From: an uncultured Prevotella sp.
Lineage (GTDB): Bacteria > Bacteroidota > Bacteroidia > Bacteroidales > Bacteroidaceae
Direction of reading: 5' to 3'
DNA: 5,655 bases
Assembly (NCBI GenBank): GCA_900554835.1
Contig: USJD01000211.1
Location: 1-5,655 of the forward strand
Shown here: piece by piece, positions 1 through 5,655 of the stretch
Layout of the letters: each line of letters starts with the position of its first letter
How positions within the stretch are numbered: the stretch's first letter is position 1
The notes under the pieces: generated by a model
What the model was told of the DNA's origin: nothing
Database searches by the model: none
Seen by the model: the letters and a program-made list of their open reading frames with translations, nothing else
Translations under genes and position numbers: made by a program

Positions 1-2
1 CA

Positions 3-479
3 CCGTTCGGCATCAAGATGGCAGACCGCATCAGTGGCAAGCCGCTGCACATAGACATCTCTGACCTGCCGATGAGGAAAGGCGTGACAACCAACCGCAA
101 CAAGTTCGTGCTCGGACCATCGGGAAGCGGGAAGTCGTTCTTCATGAACCACCTCGTCAGACAGTATTACGAGCAAGGCACGCATGTGGTCTTGGTCGAT
201 ACGGGAAACTCCTACCAGGGACTCTGCGAGATGATCAACAGAAAGACAGGCGGAAAGGACGGTATCTACTATACCTATACGGATGAGAGTCCCATCTCAT
301 TCAATCCCTTTTTCACCGAGGATAAGGTCTTTGACATCGAGAAGAGAGAGAGCATCAAGACATTGCTCCTGACGCTTTGGAAGAAGGACAATGAGCCTGC
401 CACACGATCGGAAGAGGTCGCCTTGTCGAATGCCGTAAATACCATCAACAATGATGTAATTACATATACTGCCCATTAG
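3..479 (+). CDS. traG: TraG-family conjugative-transposon ATPase, partial and 3'-truncated
   Basis: TraG is the VirB4-like ATPase that powers the mating-pair/type IV secretion apparatus of Bacteroides conjugative transposons, at the inner membrane. The frame is open at the left edge (it reads PFGIK before the ATG at 18), so that ATG is internal and not the true start. Counting from it, the P-loop (Walker A) GPSGSGKS lies at residues 33-40 with K39 and S40 as nucleotide-binding residues. It is followed by family-typical stretches such as LVDTGNSYQGLCE and RSEEVALSNAV. After about residue 141 (near nt 440) the sequence stops resembling TraG as I remember it and ends at a TAG about a dozen codons later. 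TraG proteins run to roughly 800 residues, so the C-terminal ATPase half with Walker B is absent and this copy should be non-functional. The 3' end overlaps the convergent abiH gene by 20 nt. GC content is clearly higher than in abiH. Family call is firm; the exact break point is not. Confidence 0.9.
   Translation, partial: PFGIKMADRISGKPLHIDISDLPMRKGVTTNRNKFVLGPSGSGKSFFMNHLVRQYYEQGTHVVLVDTGNSYQGLCEMINRKTGGKDGIYYTYTDESPISFNPFFTEDKVFDIEKRESIKTLLLTLWKKDNEPATRSEEVALSNAVNTINNDVITYTAH
454..465. repeat. 12-bp perfect palindrome at the traG/abiH boundary
   Basis: ATGTAATTACAT reads the same on both strands. It contains the abiH stop codon (460-462) and lies a few bases past the last TraG-like codon. 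It could mark the recombination junction or be chance in AT-rich DNA; there is no T-tract or stem long enough to call it a terminator. Confidence 0.5.
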
Positions 480-1365
480 GTAAACAGAAACTATACTTGT
501 TATCACTATCATCCATAAAGTCATCAATGGCTTTTTTTGTTTCCCCCTTGTATTGTTCTTTTGTAAAGTGAAAATTTATTCTAATGTTTTCTCTCACTTT
601 GGCAATATTTAATTTTGATAGTTGTTCAATATTATCTAAAATCAAATCTTTGCCGTTCTCGTCGTGTATGATAAAGTCTATCTGTTTACAATGGTTATTT
701 TGTGAAGCACAGAATAAAGATGTAAAATACTCTTTGTCTGACATACATAGTGAATGACCAAAAAACAAAATGCGCTCAGAAGCCAACATGTCTCTTACAA
801 ATTCCATCGAATTGTAATTGCTATGATATGATTTTTTTACGAAACCTAATCCATTAGTTATGTTTGCATCTTGAACTCCCAGTATAATATTATTTTCTTT
901 TAGCGTTCCATGTAAATGTTTTACCGAGCTATTATTGATAGTCGGAATTCTATTAACATCTGTATAATTGTAAGAATATACATTAACCATGTTGCTTAAA
1001 CGATGCAATAAATATATTGCACATGAACTTTCATTGATAGCTTCGTAACTTATATCAGCTAAGTAGTCGGCAATCCCTTTTTCTAATTTTCCGTATGAGC
1101 TACGGATTGTATCTTTTATTTTCTGATTTGGACAAGTCTTAAATTTTTGAACAAAATCAAGTAATGATGCCTCTACACCTCCCCATGTTTCAAGTTGACT
1201 TTGATCTTTGATGAATTGAAAGATATTCATATCTATATCCATACCGCAGTTCTCATCTAAAAGAGTACGAAATTGATTACTCTTTAAGAAATCTCTATAG
1301 GATGTTTTCAAGCCAAGGTCTAAATCAAAGCCATTTCCTAATATAATTGTATTTGCTGGTAACAT
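460..1365 (-). CDS. abiH: AbiH-family abortive infection protein
   Basis: AbiH proteins were named from a lactococcal phage-resistance gene; the family acts by abortive infection and its biochemical mechanism is not settled to my knowledge. The family signature is at the N-terminus: IILGNGFDLDLGLKTSYRDF at residues 7-26, a glycine-rich loop followed by the conserved GL-TSY-DF block. Further conserved-looking blocks are WGGVEASL (61-68), SYNYTD (131-136), HLHG (150-153) and ILFFGHSLCMSDKEYF (199-214). This order of glycine loop, N-Y, H-G and GHSL-D resembles SIR2-like NAD-hydrolysing domains, which is my inference. There is no signal peptide or membrane segment, so it is probably cytoplasmic. 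It starts 17 nt after the methyltransferase stop with an A-rich leader, so it should be co-transcribed as the last gene of the operon. It is distinctly AT-rich (about 28-33% GC in sampled 60-base lines, against 52-55% in sampled methyltransferase lines), suggesting a different origin. Its last codons run into the broken traG end. Confidence 0.88.
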   Translation of the reverse strand: MLPANTIILGNGFDLDLGLKTSYRDFLKSNQFRTLLDENCGMDIDMNIFQFIKDQSQLETWGGVEASLLDFVQKFKTCPNQKIKDTIRSSYGKLEKGIADYLADISYEAINESSCAIYLLHRLSNMVNVYSYNYTDVNRIPTINNSSVKHLHGTLKENNIILGVQDANITNGLGFVKKSYHSNYNSMEFVRDMLASERILFFGHSLCMSDKEYFTSLFCASQNNHCKQIDFIIHDENGKDLILDNIEQLSKLNIAKVRENIRINFHFTKEQYKGETKKAIDDFMDDSDNKYSFCLPNGQYM

Positions 1366-1382
1366 AATGTCTTTACTACTTT

Positions 1383-2750
1383 CTAAATTCTATCTTTTAA
1401 TATTAAAGCAATGTTCTCAACTATGCCTGTCACAAGTGCATTTCCCATGAGGAATGCACGACGCAAGTCTGACGAACCAAAAGTATGGTTGTCTGGGAAC
1501 ATATTCAAGCGTTCCAACTCCACAGGTACAAGACGGCGATAACGGCCGCTTTCCGTCTTGATGATATGCTTGAAGCGTGAAGGACCAACACCACCTTCGC
1601 CAGTGATGATAGTTCGTGAAGCACGGTCGAGATAGTCAGGAAATGCCATTGCACCTTCGCTATAGTTGTACTCAAAACCTGTAGTCTTGTTGATGCGCTT
1701 TAATGACTTCGAACCTTTCTGATATTCCCACTTTGGCAAGTCTTCCTCGGAAATGAAGAATTCTTCTGGTACAACCATTTCATCAACAAGGATATCACCA
1801 AGTGTAAGGTAAGGCCCATTGTACACAGGAAGTGTGTCAAGAGTATAAACCTTGCCATTAGCCATGACCCCAGAGTTCTTGAATGGGCTTTCTTTCTTAC
1901 CTTTATTGAAATTGTCCGAGACCTCTGCAATATCATCACTGATATCAAATGAGTTGGTCTTGCCGTCTTTCTCTTGGCAATTGAAAGCCTGTGGCATAAT
2001 GCCTTCTTTAAGAATCCAATCAAACTTATTGCTCAACTTTTCAAATTGCGCAGCAAGTTGTGTTCCTTTGTGATAAGCTACCATATAGGTACGACGACGG
2101 CGTTGTGGCATTCCATAGTCAGCAGCGTTGATGATGCGCCATTCCACAATGTAACCGAGGCTTGACAAAGAAGAAAGAATGATGGCAAAGTCTCGACCAC
2201 GCTGTTTGGCTGGCGAGTTGAGAAGACGATCAACGTTTTCCAACATCAGATAGTCTGGACGCTTGTCACCTTTCTCTTTCAAAATACGATAGATTTGCCA
2301 CCAAAGCACACCTTTCTTGCCCTCAATACCACCAGAGCGTTGCAAAGTTGTAGCAACGGAATAATCTTGACAAGGGAAACCACCGCAAAGCAAGTCGCTG
2401 TCAGGTATTTCTTCTGTTGGTACGGTTGCTATATCTTCGTTGGAATGGCCTTCAGCCCCAAAGTGTCTGCAATAGATGATGCTTGCATCTTGGCGTTTGG
2501 TCGATGGCTCCCATTGGTTGCTCCAAATCGTTTTGAAGTGCTTCGAAGCACGTTCTAATCCTATTCTAAAGCCACCGACTCCAGCAAACAACTCTACTAC
2601 TTTTATGTCGTTTACCTCTATTTCGGGACGAATATTATCAAACAATCCAAGTTCTCTTACTCGCTGATGTGTCGTGTTGGAATATCTTGCGATTGGGTCG
2701 CATAACACCCAATTACCCTCCATTTCCATATCTTTTATCTTATAACTCAT
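1383..2750 (-). CDS. C5-cytosine DNA methyltransferase of a Sau3AI-like type II R-M system
   Basis: This enzyme transfers a methyl group from S-adenosylmethionine to carbon 5 of cytosine and should protect host DNA from the neighbouring endonuclease, most likely at GATC. All core motifs are in order: motif I VELFAGVGG (52-60, AdoMet binding), motif IV GGFPCQ (123-128) with catalytic C127, motif VI LENV (170-173) with E171, motif VIII QRRRR (216-220), then the target-recognition region (roughly 225-400), motif IX RYRRLVPVELERLNMFPD (403-420) and motif X GNALVTGIVENIALIL (436-451). At 455 aa it is complete. About 50 residues precede motif I; methionines 8 and 10 are the only other early starts, so most of this extension is probably real. 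The start codon lies inside the end of the endonuclease gene (11-nt overlap), which points to translational coupling. No Shine-Dalgarno is visible. GC content is higher than in abiH. Enzyme class is near certain; specificity is inferred from the partner. Confidence 0.96.
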   Translation of the reverse strand: MSYKIKDMEMEGNWVLCDPIARYSNTTHQRVRELGLFDNIRPEIEVNDIKVVELFAGVGGFRIGLERASKHFKTIWSNQWEPSTKRQDASIIYCRHFGAEGHSNEDIATVPTEEIPDSDLLCGGFPCQDYSVATTLQRSGGIEGKKGVLWWQIYRILKEKGDKRPDYLMLENVDRLLNSPAKQRGRDFAIILSSLSSLGYIVEWRIINAADYGMPQRRRRTYMVAYHKGTQLAAQFEKLSNKFDWILKEGIMPQAFNCQEKDGKTNSFDISDDIAEVSDNFNKGKKESPFKNSGVMANGKVYTLDTLPVYNGPYLTLGDILVDEMVVPEEFFISEEDLPKWEYQKGSKSLKRINKTTGFEYNYSEGAMAFPDYLDRASRTIITGEGGVGPSRFKHIIKTESGRYRRLVPVELERLNMFPDNHTFGSSDLRRAFLMGNALVTGIVENIALILKDRI

Positions 2751-4152
2751 TTTCTATGATGTTCTTTACATATTTCTGATTAAACCAATAACAATACTTC
2801 TTGACCATACCTCCATTAGGATTCTCTGTCATATCGTCTGCAACTCTTGCCTTTGGACGGACATGGAAGTTCTGGTCATCCTTTGCACTCCAAAAATATT
2901 GTGGAGCTATATGATTATCCAATACATTTTGGCGAATGTTATTCCAATATTGTTGAGCCACTTGTAGGTCTTCCTGTGGCATAGTCCAAAAGGCAACCTT
3001 TTCCAACTTGTACTCAGGTTCTGTCTTTCCACTTGGTAATTGTAATACATTATCCGTCTCACGGAATATAACGAACAAAAAACGATTAGTGAAAAGTTCG
3101 TATAGTCTCGAATCTGTCCATTCCTCGCAATCGAAAACTTCTTGATAGTCTATGTTCTCAAAAGACATGGCTTCCTTTATTGAACCTGTTTTCTTTACTC
3201 GAATAGTTTTCATTGTTAAACCTGACTTCTCAAACTCTTCCGACTTGTTCACATTGCTTACGTTTCCTTTTCCAGCAATCGTATTCGAAATGATGAAGTA
3301 CTTTGACTTAGAGTTGGATGGTTCGATACCTAACATATTACATATTTGTCGATAAGTCTTGCCACAATATTTCTTGAAACGCCCCAACAAAATTTCGTCA
3401 ACGGATTTGTTTTTCAGTTCTTTGACAGAGAACATCGTTTCCATTGATGGTTTCGGAAGTTCATAATTGCAATAAGCACCGTCTTGATTGTTTTTCTTAA
3501 CTTCGTCAAGCACGATGCGCATATAGGCTGTTTTCAAACTCCATGCGCGGCGAGGTGCGCCCATCTCGTTATTATGCTGCGGCATCAACGAGTCACCCTT
3601 TTGTCCCTTTCGGCAAGCACCAAGATACATCGTATCACCTTCCGACAAGGTATGTGCTTGTCCGTTTCTTATCTTCGTAATGATGGTGTCGTAATCCTTA
3701 CGAATAATCAACAGGTCTTTCTCTGGTATTTTCCACAATACAGCGAAAAGGAATTGCAAGTCGAGTTTTGAAACCTTTGAATTGTGCAGATAAAACATGA
3801 TGAGCATTATCAGACATTTCTGATAGAAATGAGACTCCTCGAATGTTTTATTCCAATCAGCCGTATAGTTTATCATGCTGCAAACAAGTCTCTCTTTTAT
3901 CAGCAGTTCTTTCTTGGCAGATTCTTTCAGCGGAGTGCACTTCAATTCTGCATTCACAAAAGCAAAATCAGCTTCTTGGCGAGAATTGAGGTCATATTTG
4001 AAGAACAGTTCTTCCACAAGTTGTCCTAAACTGCCTTTTCCTTTATGTTCTTCTGCATCTGGAGCAAAGTCACGCAGGCACTTGTTCACCAACTGCTTGC
4101 TGTAATTGAATATGGACGAAATGTCCTTTTCGTTGTATGGTAGGTTCGTCAT
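2740..4152 (-). CDS. Sau3AI/MutH-type type II restriction endonuclease (predicted GATC)
   Basis: Sau3AI-type enzymes cleave unmethylated GATC; they are related to the mismatch-repair nickase MutH and consist of an active N-terminal MutH-like domain plus a second, inactive MutH-like domain that helps bind DNA. The N-terminal domain shows GSLGQLVEELFF (40-51) with E47, then D62, E69 and K71 in DFAFVNAELK, the same D-x6-E-x-K spacing as MutH D70/E77/K79. The C-terminal half (roughly 230-470) ends with FHVRPKAR (429-436) and a KKYCYWFNQKYV stretch (451-462), fitting the second domain. The length, 470 aa, is close to that of Sau3AI (about 490 aa). It is the first gene of the operon and its last codons overlap the methyltransferase start. 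No separate controller-protein gene is visible, so regulation may act through the dyad sites in the 155-bp leader. Other enzymes of this family may differ in methylation sensitivity; the family is clear, while GATC specificity is strongly suggested but unproven. Confidence 0.92.
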   Translation of the reverse strand: MTNLPYNEKDISSIFNYSKQLVNKCLRDFAPDAEEHKGKGSLGQLVEELFFKYDLNSRQEADFAFVNAELKCTPLKESAKKELLIKERLVCSMINYTADWNKTFEESHFYQKCLIMLIMFYLHNSKVSKLDLQFLFAVLWKIPEKDLLIIRKDYDTIITKIRNGQAHTLSEGDTMYLGACRKGQKGDSLMPQHNNEMGAPRRAWSLKTAYMRIVLDEVKKNNQDGAYCNYELPKPSMETMFSVKELKNKSVDEILLGRFKKYCGKTYRQICNMLGIEPSNSKSKYFIISNTIAGKGNVSNVNKSEEFEKSGLTMKTIRVKKTGSIKEAMSFENIDYQEVFDCEEWTDSRLYELFTNRFLFVIFRETDNVLQLPSGKTEPEYKLEKVAFWTMPQEDLQVAQQYWNNIRQNVLDNHIAPQYFWSAKDDQNFHVRPKARVADDMTENPNGGMVKKYCYWFNQKYVKNIIENEL

Positions 4153-4183
4153 TTGCCTGTTTATCTATTCTTTTTTAATCCCC

Positions 4184-4240
4184 TCGAATTCGATGGGTTA
4201 GATTTTTATCTTATTTCTCCAATTGTATCGAAATCGGTAC
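4184..4240 (-). promoter_or_regulatory. Possible paired operator sites upstream of the endonuclease gene
   Basis: Two related dyads lie in the leader of the R-M operon. At 4184-4193 there is the perfect 10-bp palindrome TCGAATTCGA, flanked by CCC on the left and (T)GGG on the right. At 4225-4240 the sequence GTATCGAAATCGGTAC is an imperfect palindrome (12 of 16 positions symmetric). Both share TCGAAWTCG, 44 bp apart, about four helical turns. They lie about 30-90 bp before the endonuclease ATG, where a promoter or operator would be expected. No confident Bacteroidetes -33/-7 promoter pair was found, so a regulatory role is inferred from position and symmetry only. Confidence 0.35.
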
Positions 4241-4251
4241 TTTTTACCACA

Positions 4252-4288
4252 TTCAATGCTGCCCTCTTATCCAGAAAGCAGCATTGAA
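4252..4288. repeat. 11-bp inverted repeat (stem-loop) between the DUF6261-type gene and the R-M operon
   Basis: TTCAATGCTGC (4252-4262) pairs perfectly with GCAGCATTGAA (4278-4288) across a 15-nt loop. It begins 20 nt downstream of the stop codon of the DUF6261-type gene on the - strand, a natural place for its transcription terminator and a separator from the R-M operon. On that strand the stem is followed by TGTGGTAAAAAG, so the U-run of a classic intrinsic terminator is missing. On the + strand it is followed by a T-rich stretch, but no + strand gene is seen upstream. It could equally be a processing hairpin. Confidence 0.5.
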
Positions 4289-4307
4289 ATCTTTGTTTTA
4301 TAAACTA

Positions 4308-5147
4308 TCAGCCTTCAATTTCATTGTCACCCGAAGAAGAACTGCCACCGCTTGGCTTTGAGCCACTGCCAGAAGTAGAACCTCCACTCGAAGGCTTGTT
4401 ACCATTATCAGGAGTTGTTACCGAAGAACTGCCCGAAGTGGATGGTGCTTTGGCTTTTTGCCCGATAACCTCACGCTTATAATGGGTGACTTCTGTGTTC
4501 ACATAGTCAATGAAAGCCGTATAATCCTTTTCGCCAAAGACCAGAGCGAGGGCATTCACCATCTTTACCAAAGCACGGTAAGCGTCATCACTTGCTGTAC
4601 GAGCAGTTTTTAATGCTCCAACAGTTATACCTATTTTCTCGTTGGTGCGCTGCAAGGTAAGAGTTCTTACACGTTCGTTGGCTTCCTTCATGTTGGTAAC
4701 AAAGGCTGTTAAGCCCAACTTTGCCACTTGCTCGGAATACTTGCCTTCAAGGTCTGTAATGAAGTTGACCAAAAGACCTGTCTCTTTGTCAAGTTGGTCG
4801 GCAGTATTAATCTTGTAGTCCTTGATGTGCTGGGAAAGAATCTTTGCAGCCTGTGCCATGTCTGCAATAGGCATGGCGAGGAAGCCTTCAACTGCTTTCT
4901 TGTAGCCAGCATAAAGGGCATCACGGTCGCTGTCTGCTTTGGCTATCTCATCAGTCAAGAGACTTTTCTGTGAAATCTTCAAGGCTTCGTCCTCTGCTGC
5001 AACGGCAGCCTTAAAATTACTGACAAGTTCCGATGCCTTGCCTTTGACAGCAGTGTCTGCTTCGGCACGTGCAAGAATGTTACTTACAAACGTGAAATGC
5101 GCACCGTTATTCATGCGCTGGATGTTGATGTCTGAAATCTCTTTCAT
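4308..5147 (-). CDS. DUF6261-type hypothetical protein with Ser/Gly-rich tail
   Basis: The function is unknown. The sequence and size resemble the DUF6261 family of Bacteroidetes (recognised from memory, not searched). Residues 1-230 are rich in Ala, Lys, Glu and Leu with helix-forming spacing (for example KAVEGFLAMPIADMAQAAKI near residues 85-104), so an all-helical, partly coiled-coil body is expected. From about residue 232 to 275 the protein turns into a low-complexity tail of Ser, Gly, Pro, Thr and Asn with repeated SGS and KPSGG pieces, then a short acidic end. There is no signal peptide, membrane segment or catalytic motif. The start is the ATG at 5145-5147, giving MKEISDINIQRM; the leader is AT-rich without a Shine-Dalgarno, normal for this group. 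It is transcribed in the same direction as the R-M operon but separated by 155 bp and a stem-loop, so it is probably its own unit. A 9-bp copy of the core of the nearby repeats lies about 55 bp before the start. Confidence 0.8.
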   Translation of the reverse strand: MKEISDINIQRMNNGAHFTFVSNILARAEADTAVKGKASELVSNFKAAVAAEDEALKISQKSLLTDEIAKADSDRDALYAGYKKAVEGFLAMPIADMAQAAKILSQHIKDYKINTADQLDKETGLLVNFITDLEGKYSEQVAKLGLTAFVTNMKEANERVRTLTLQRTNEKIGITVGALKTARTASDDAYRALVKMVNALALVFGEKDYTAFIDYVNTEVTHYKREVIGQKAKAPSTSGSSSVTTPDNGNKPSSGGSTSGSGSKPSGGSSSSGDNEIEG

Positions 5148-5655
5148 GATGTTAAAGATTTTAATTTGACAATTCGTTATGTGCGTTGTCGGATTCCTCC
5201 GATTGCAATGGCTAAAATATAAAAATTATCGAGAAAACCGCCACCTTATTACGAAAATTTTATCATATTGTGAGAAAAAGATAGTTTTTTCCTATAAAAA
5301 AAGATTTTGATGCTAGTTTTTGGGATGTTTTGAAACAAAAAGTTGCTATAAACTGGAATCAGCAGGCATCTTTACATTTTGCGGGCATGGAATCAGGAAT
5401 CAAAACATCCAACGGCAATTGAAAGTAGCCTTTGACTGCAATCAAAGGTCCCAACGACACATGAATGTAGGTATTGATTGCAGTCAATGGCTTCAATGAG
5501 GTTAAAAGTATCTGTTGATTACGATCAGCAGCCTCAACGACTCTAAAAGTGGCTGTTGATTGCAATCAAGACTTTCTGTTAACATCAAAAATAAAAATGT
5601 TTTCTAATCAATGCCCTCCATAACCCAACAAAAAAAGCATGGCGCAAATCACTGC
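5148..5655. other. Intergenic region upstream of the DUF6261-type gene
   Basis: These 508 bases hold no convincing gene. The part next to the gene (5148-5340) is AT-rich and must carry its - strand promoter, but no clear TAnnTTTG/TTTG pair with correct spacing could be assigned. Positions 5390-5569 hold a degenerate tandem repeat array. The short - strand open frame across 5359-5565 is best explained by the repeats and not by coding. The last 17 bases begin with an ATG (5639) but are too short to judge. Confidence 0.6.
5390..5569. repeat. Degenerate 41-42 bp tandem repeat array with palindromic cores
   Basis: Units start at about 5390, 5432, 5474, 5515 and 5556, with spacings of 42, 42, 41 and 41 bp. 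The last four start with a variant of TTGATTGCAATCAA: TTGACTGCAATCAA (5432), TTGATTGCAGTCAA (5474), TTGATTACGATCAG (5515) and the perfect 14-bp palindrome TTGATTGCAATCAA (5556-5569). The unit at 5390 keeps only the right half (GGAATCAA). Outside the core, units share pieces such as CAACGAC, TAAAAGT and CTG. Units 5474 and 5515 match at 28 of 41 positions by hand alignment. Because the unit is not consistently a multiple of three, the repeats are DNA-level and not protein repeats. Confidence 0.75.

Noticed and set aside
297..527. 76-aa - strand frame overlapping the traG end
   Set aside because: It lies antisense to well-supported TraG coding sequence and to the abiH 3' end in another frame, with no recognisable family.
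2295..2667. + strand frames opposite the methyltransferase gene
   Set aside because: They are antisense shadows of a methyltransferase with all motifs intact.
2740..4152. Mismatch-repair MutH instead of a restriction enzyme
   Set aside because: MutH is about 230 aa with a single domain; this protein is twice as long and is coupled to a C5 methyltransferase, as in Sau3AI systems.
5213..5237. AT-rich - strand stretch (TATATTTTA with an upstream TTTT) as promoter of the DUF6261-type gene
   Set aside because: The spacing of 12 nt does not fit the Bacteroidetes -33/-7 arrangement and such AT-rich matches are common.
5359..5565. 68-aa open frame on the - strand with internal similarity (LTAIN, LIAVKG, DVLIPD)
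   Set aside because: It coincides with the tandem repeats; units of 41 and 42 bp shift the frame between copies, and the DNA palindromes explain the peptide periodicity.
5390..5569. CRISPR array
   Set aside because: The whole 41-42 bp unit is related from copy to copy, there are no unique spacers, and no cas gene is present.
5639..5655. ATG followed by GCGCAAATCACT at the right edge (MAQIT...), possibly the start of a + strand gene
   Set aside because: Only five codons are visible and there is no ribosome-binding or promoter signal strong enough to support it.

Overview
The window looks like DNA from a Bacteroidales bacterium (Bacteroides, Prevotella, Parabacteroides or a relative). The reasons are a TraG-type conjugation ATPase of the Bacteroides conjugative-transposon family at the left edge, a DUF6261-type protein of the kind seen in Bacteroidetes, and start codons preceded by A-rich leaders without clear Shine-Dalgarno sequences. 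Family names come from recognised motifs and memory; no search was run.

Left edge (1-479, + strand): the central part of traG, open at the left edge and including the Walker A P-loop. It loses TraG-like sequence after about position 440 and stops at 479, so the Walker B half is missing. The reading frame appears broken by foreign DNA. This segment is GC-rich (35 of the first 60 bases are G or C).

Middle (460-4152, - strand): a compact three-gene defence operon read right to left. It consists of a Sau3AI/MutH-type restriction endonuclease (470 aa), then a C5-cytosine DNA methyltransferase (455 aa, 11-nt overlap), then an AbiH-family abortive-infection protein (301 aa, 17-nt gap). The first two should form a type II restriction-modification system, very likely specific for GATC. 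The third is probably a second, suicidal line of defence, and its motifs resemble the layout of SIR2-type NADases. GATC occurs only twice in these 3.7 kb. The operon's 3' end overlaps the broken end of traG tail to tail, and a perfect 12-bp palindrome sits at that boundary. A 155-bp leader upstream of the endonuclease holds two related dyad sequences that could be operators, plus an inverted repeat behind the next gene.

Right (4308-5655): a 279-aa DUF6261-type protein on the - strand with a helical body and a Ser/Gly-rich tail, followed by about 500 bp without a convincing gene. That stretch holds a degenerate tandem array with a 41-42 bp period (about 5390-5569). Each of the last four units starts with a version of the 14-bp palindrome TTGATTGCAATCAA, and a 9-bp copy of its core lies in the leader of the DUF6261-type gene.

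Reading of the whole: a mobile R-M plus Abi cassette lies next to or inside a conjugative element's traG, bordered on the other side by what looks like host or element accessory DNA. The most unusual parts are the traG junction, the SIR2-like signature in AbiH, the GATC depletion and the phased palindrome array.
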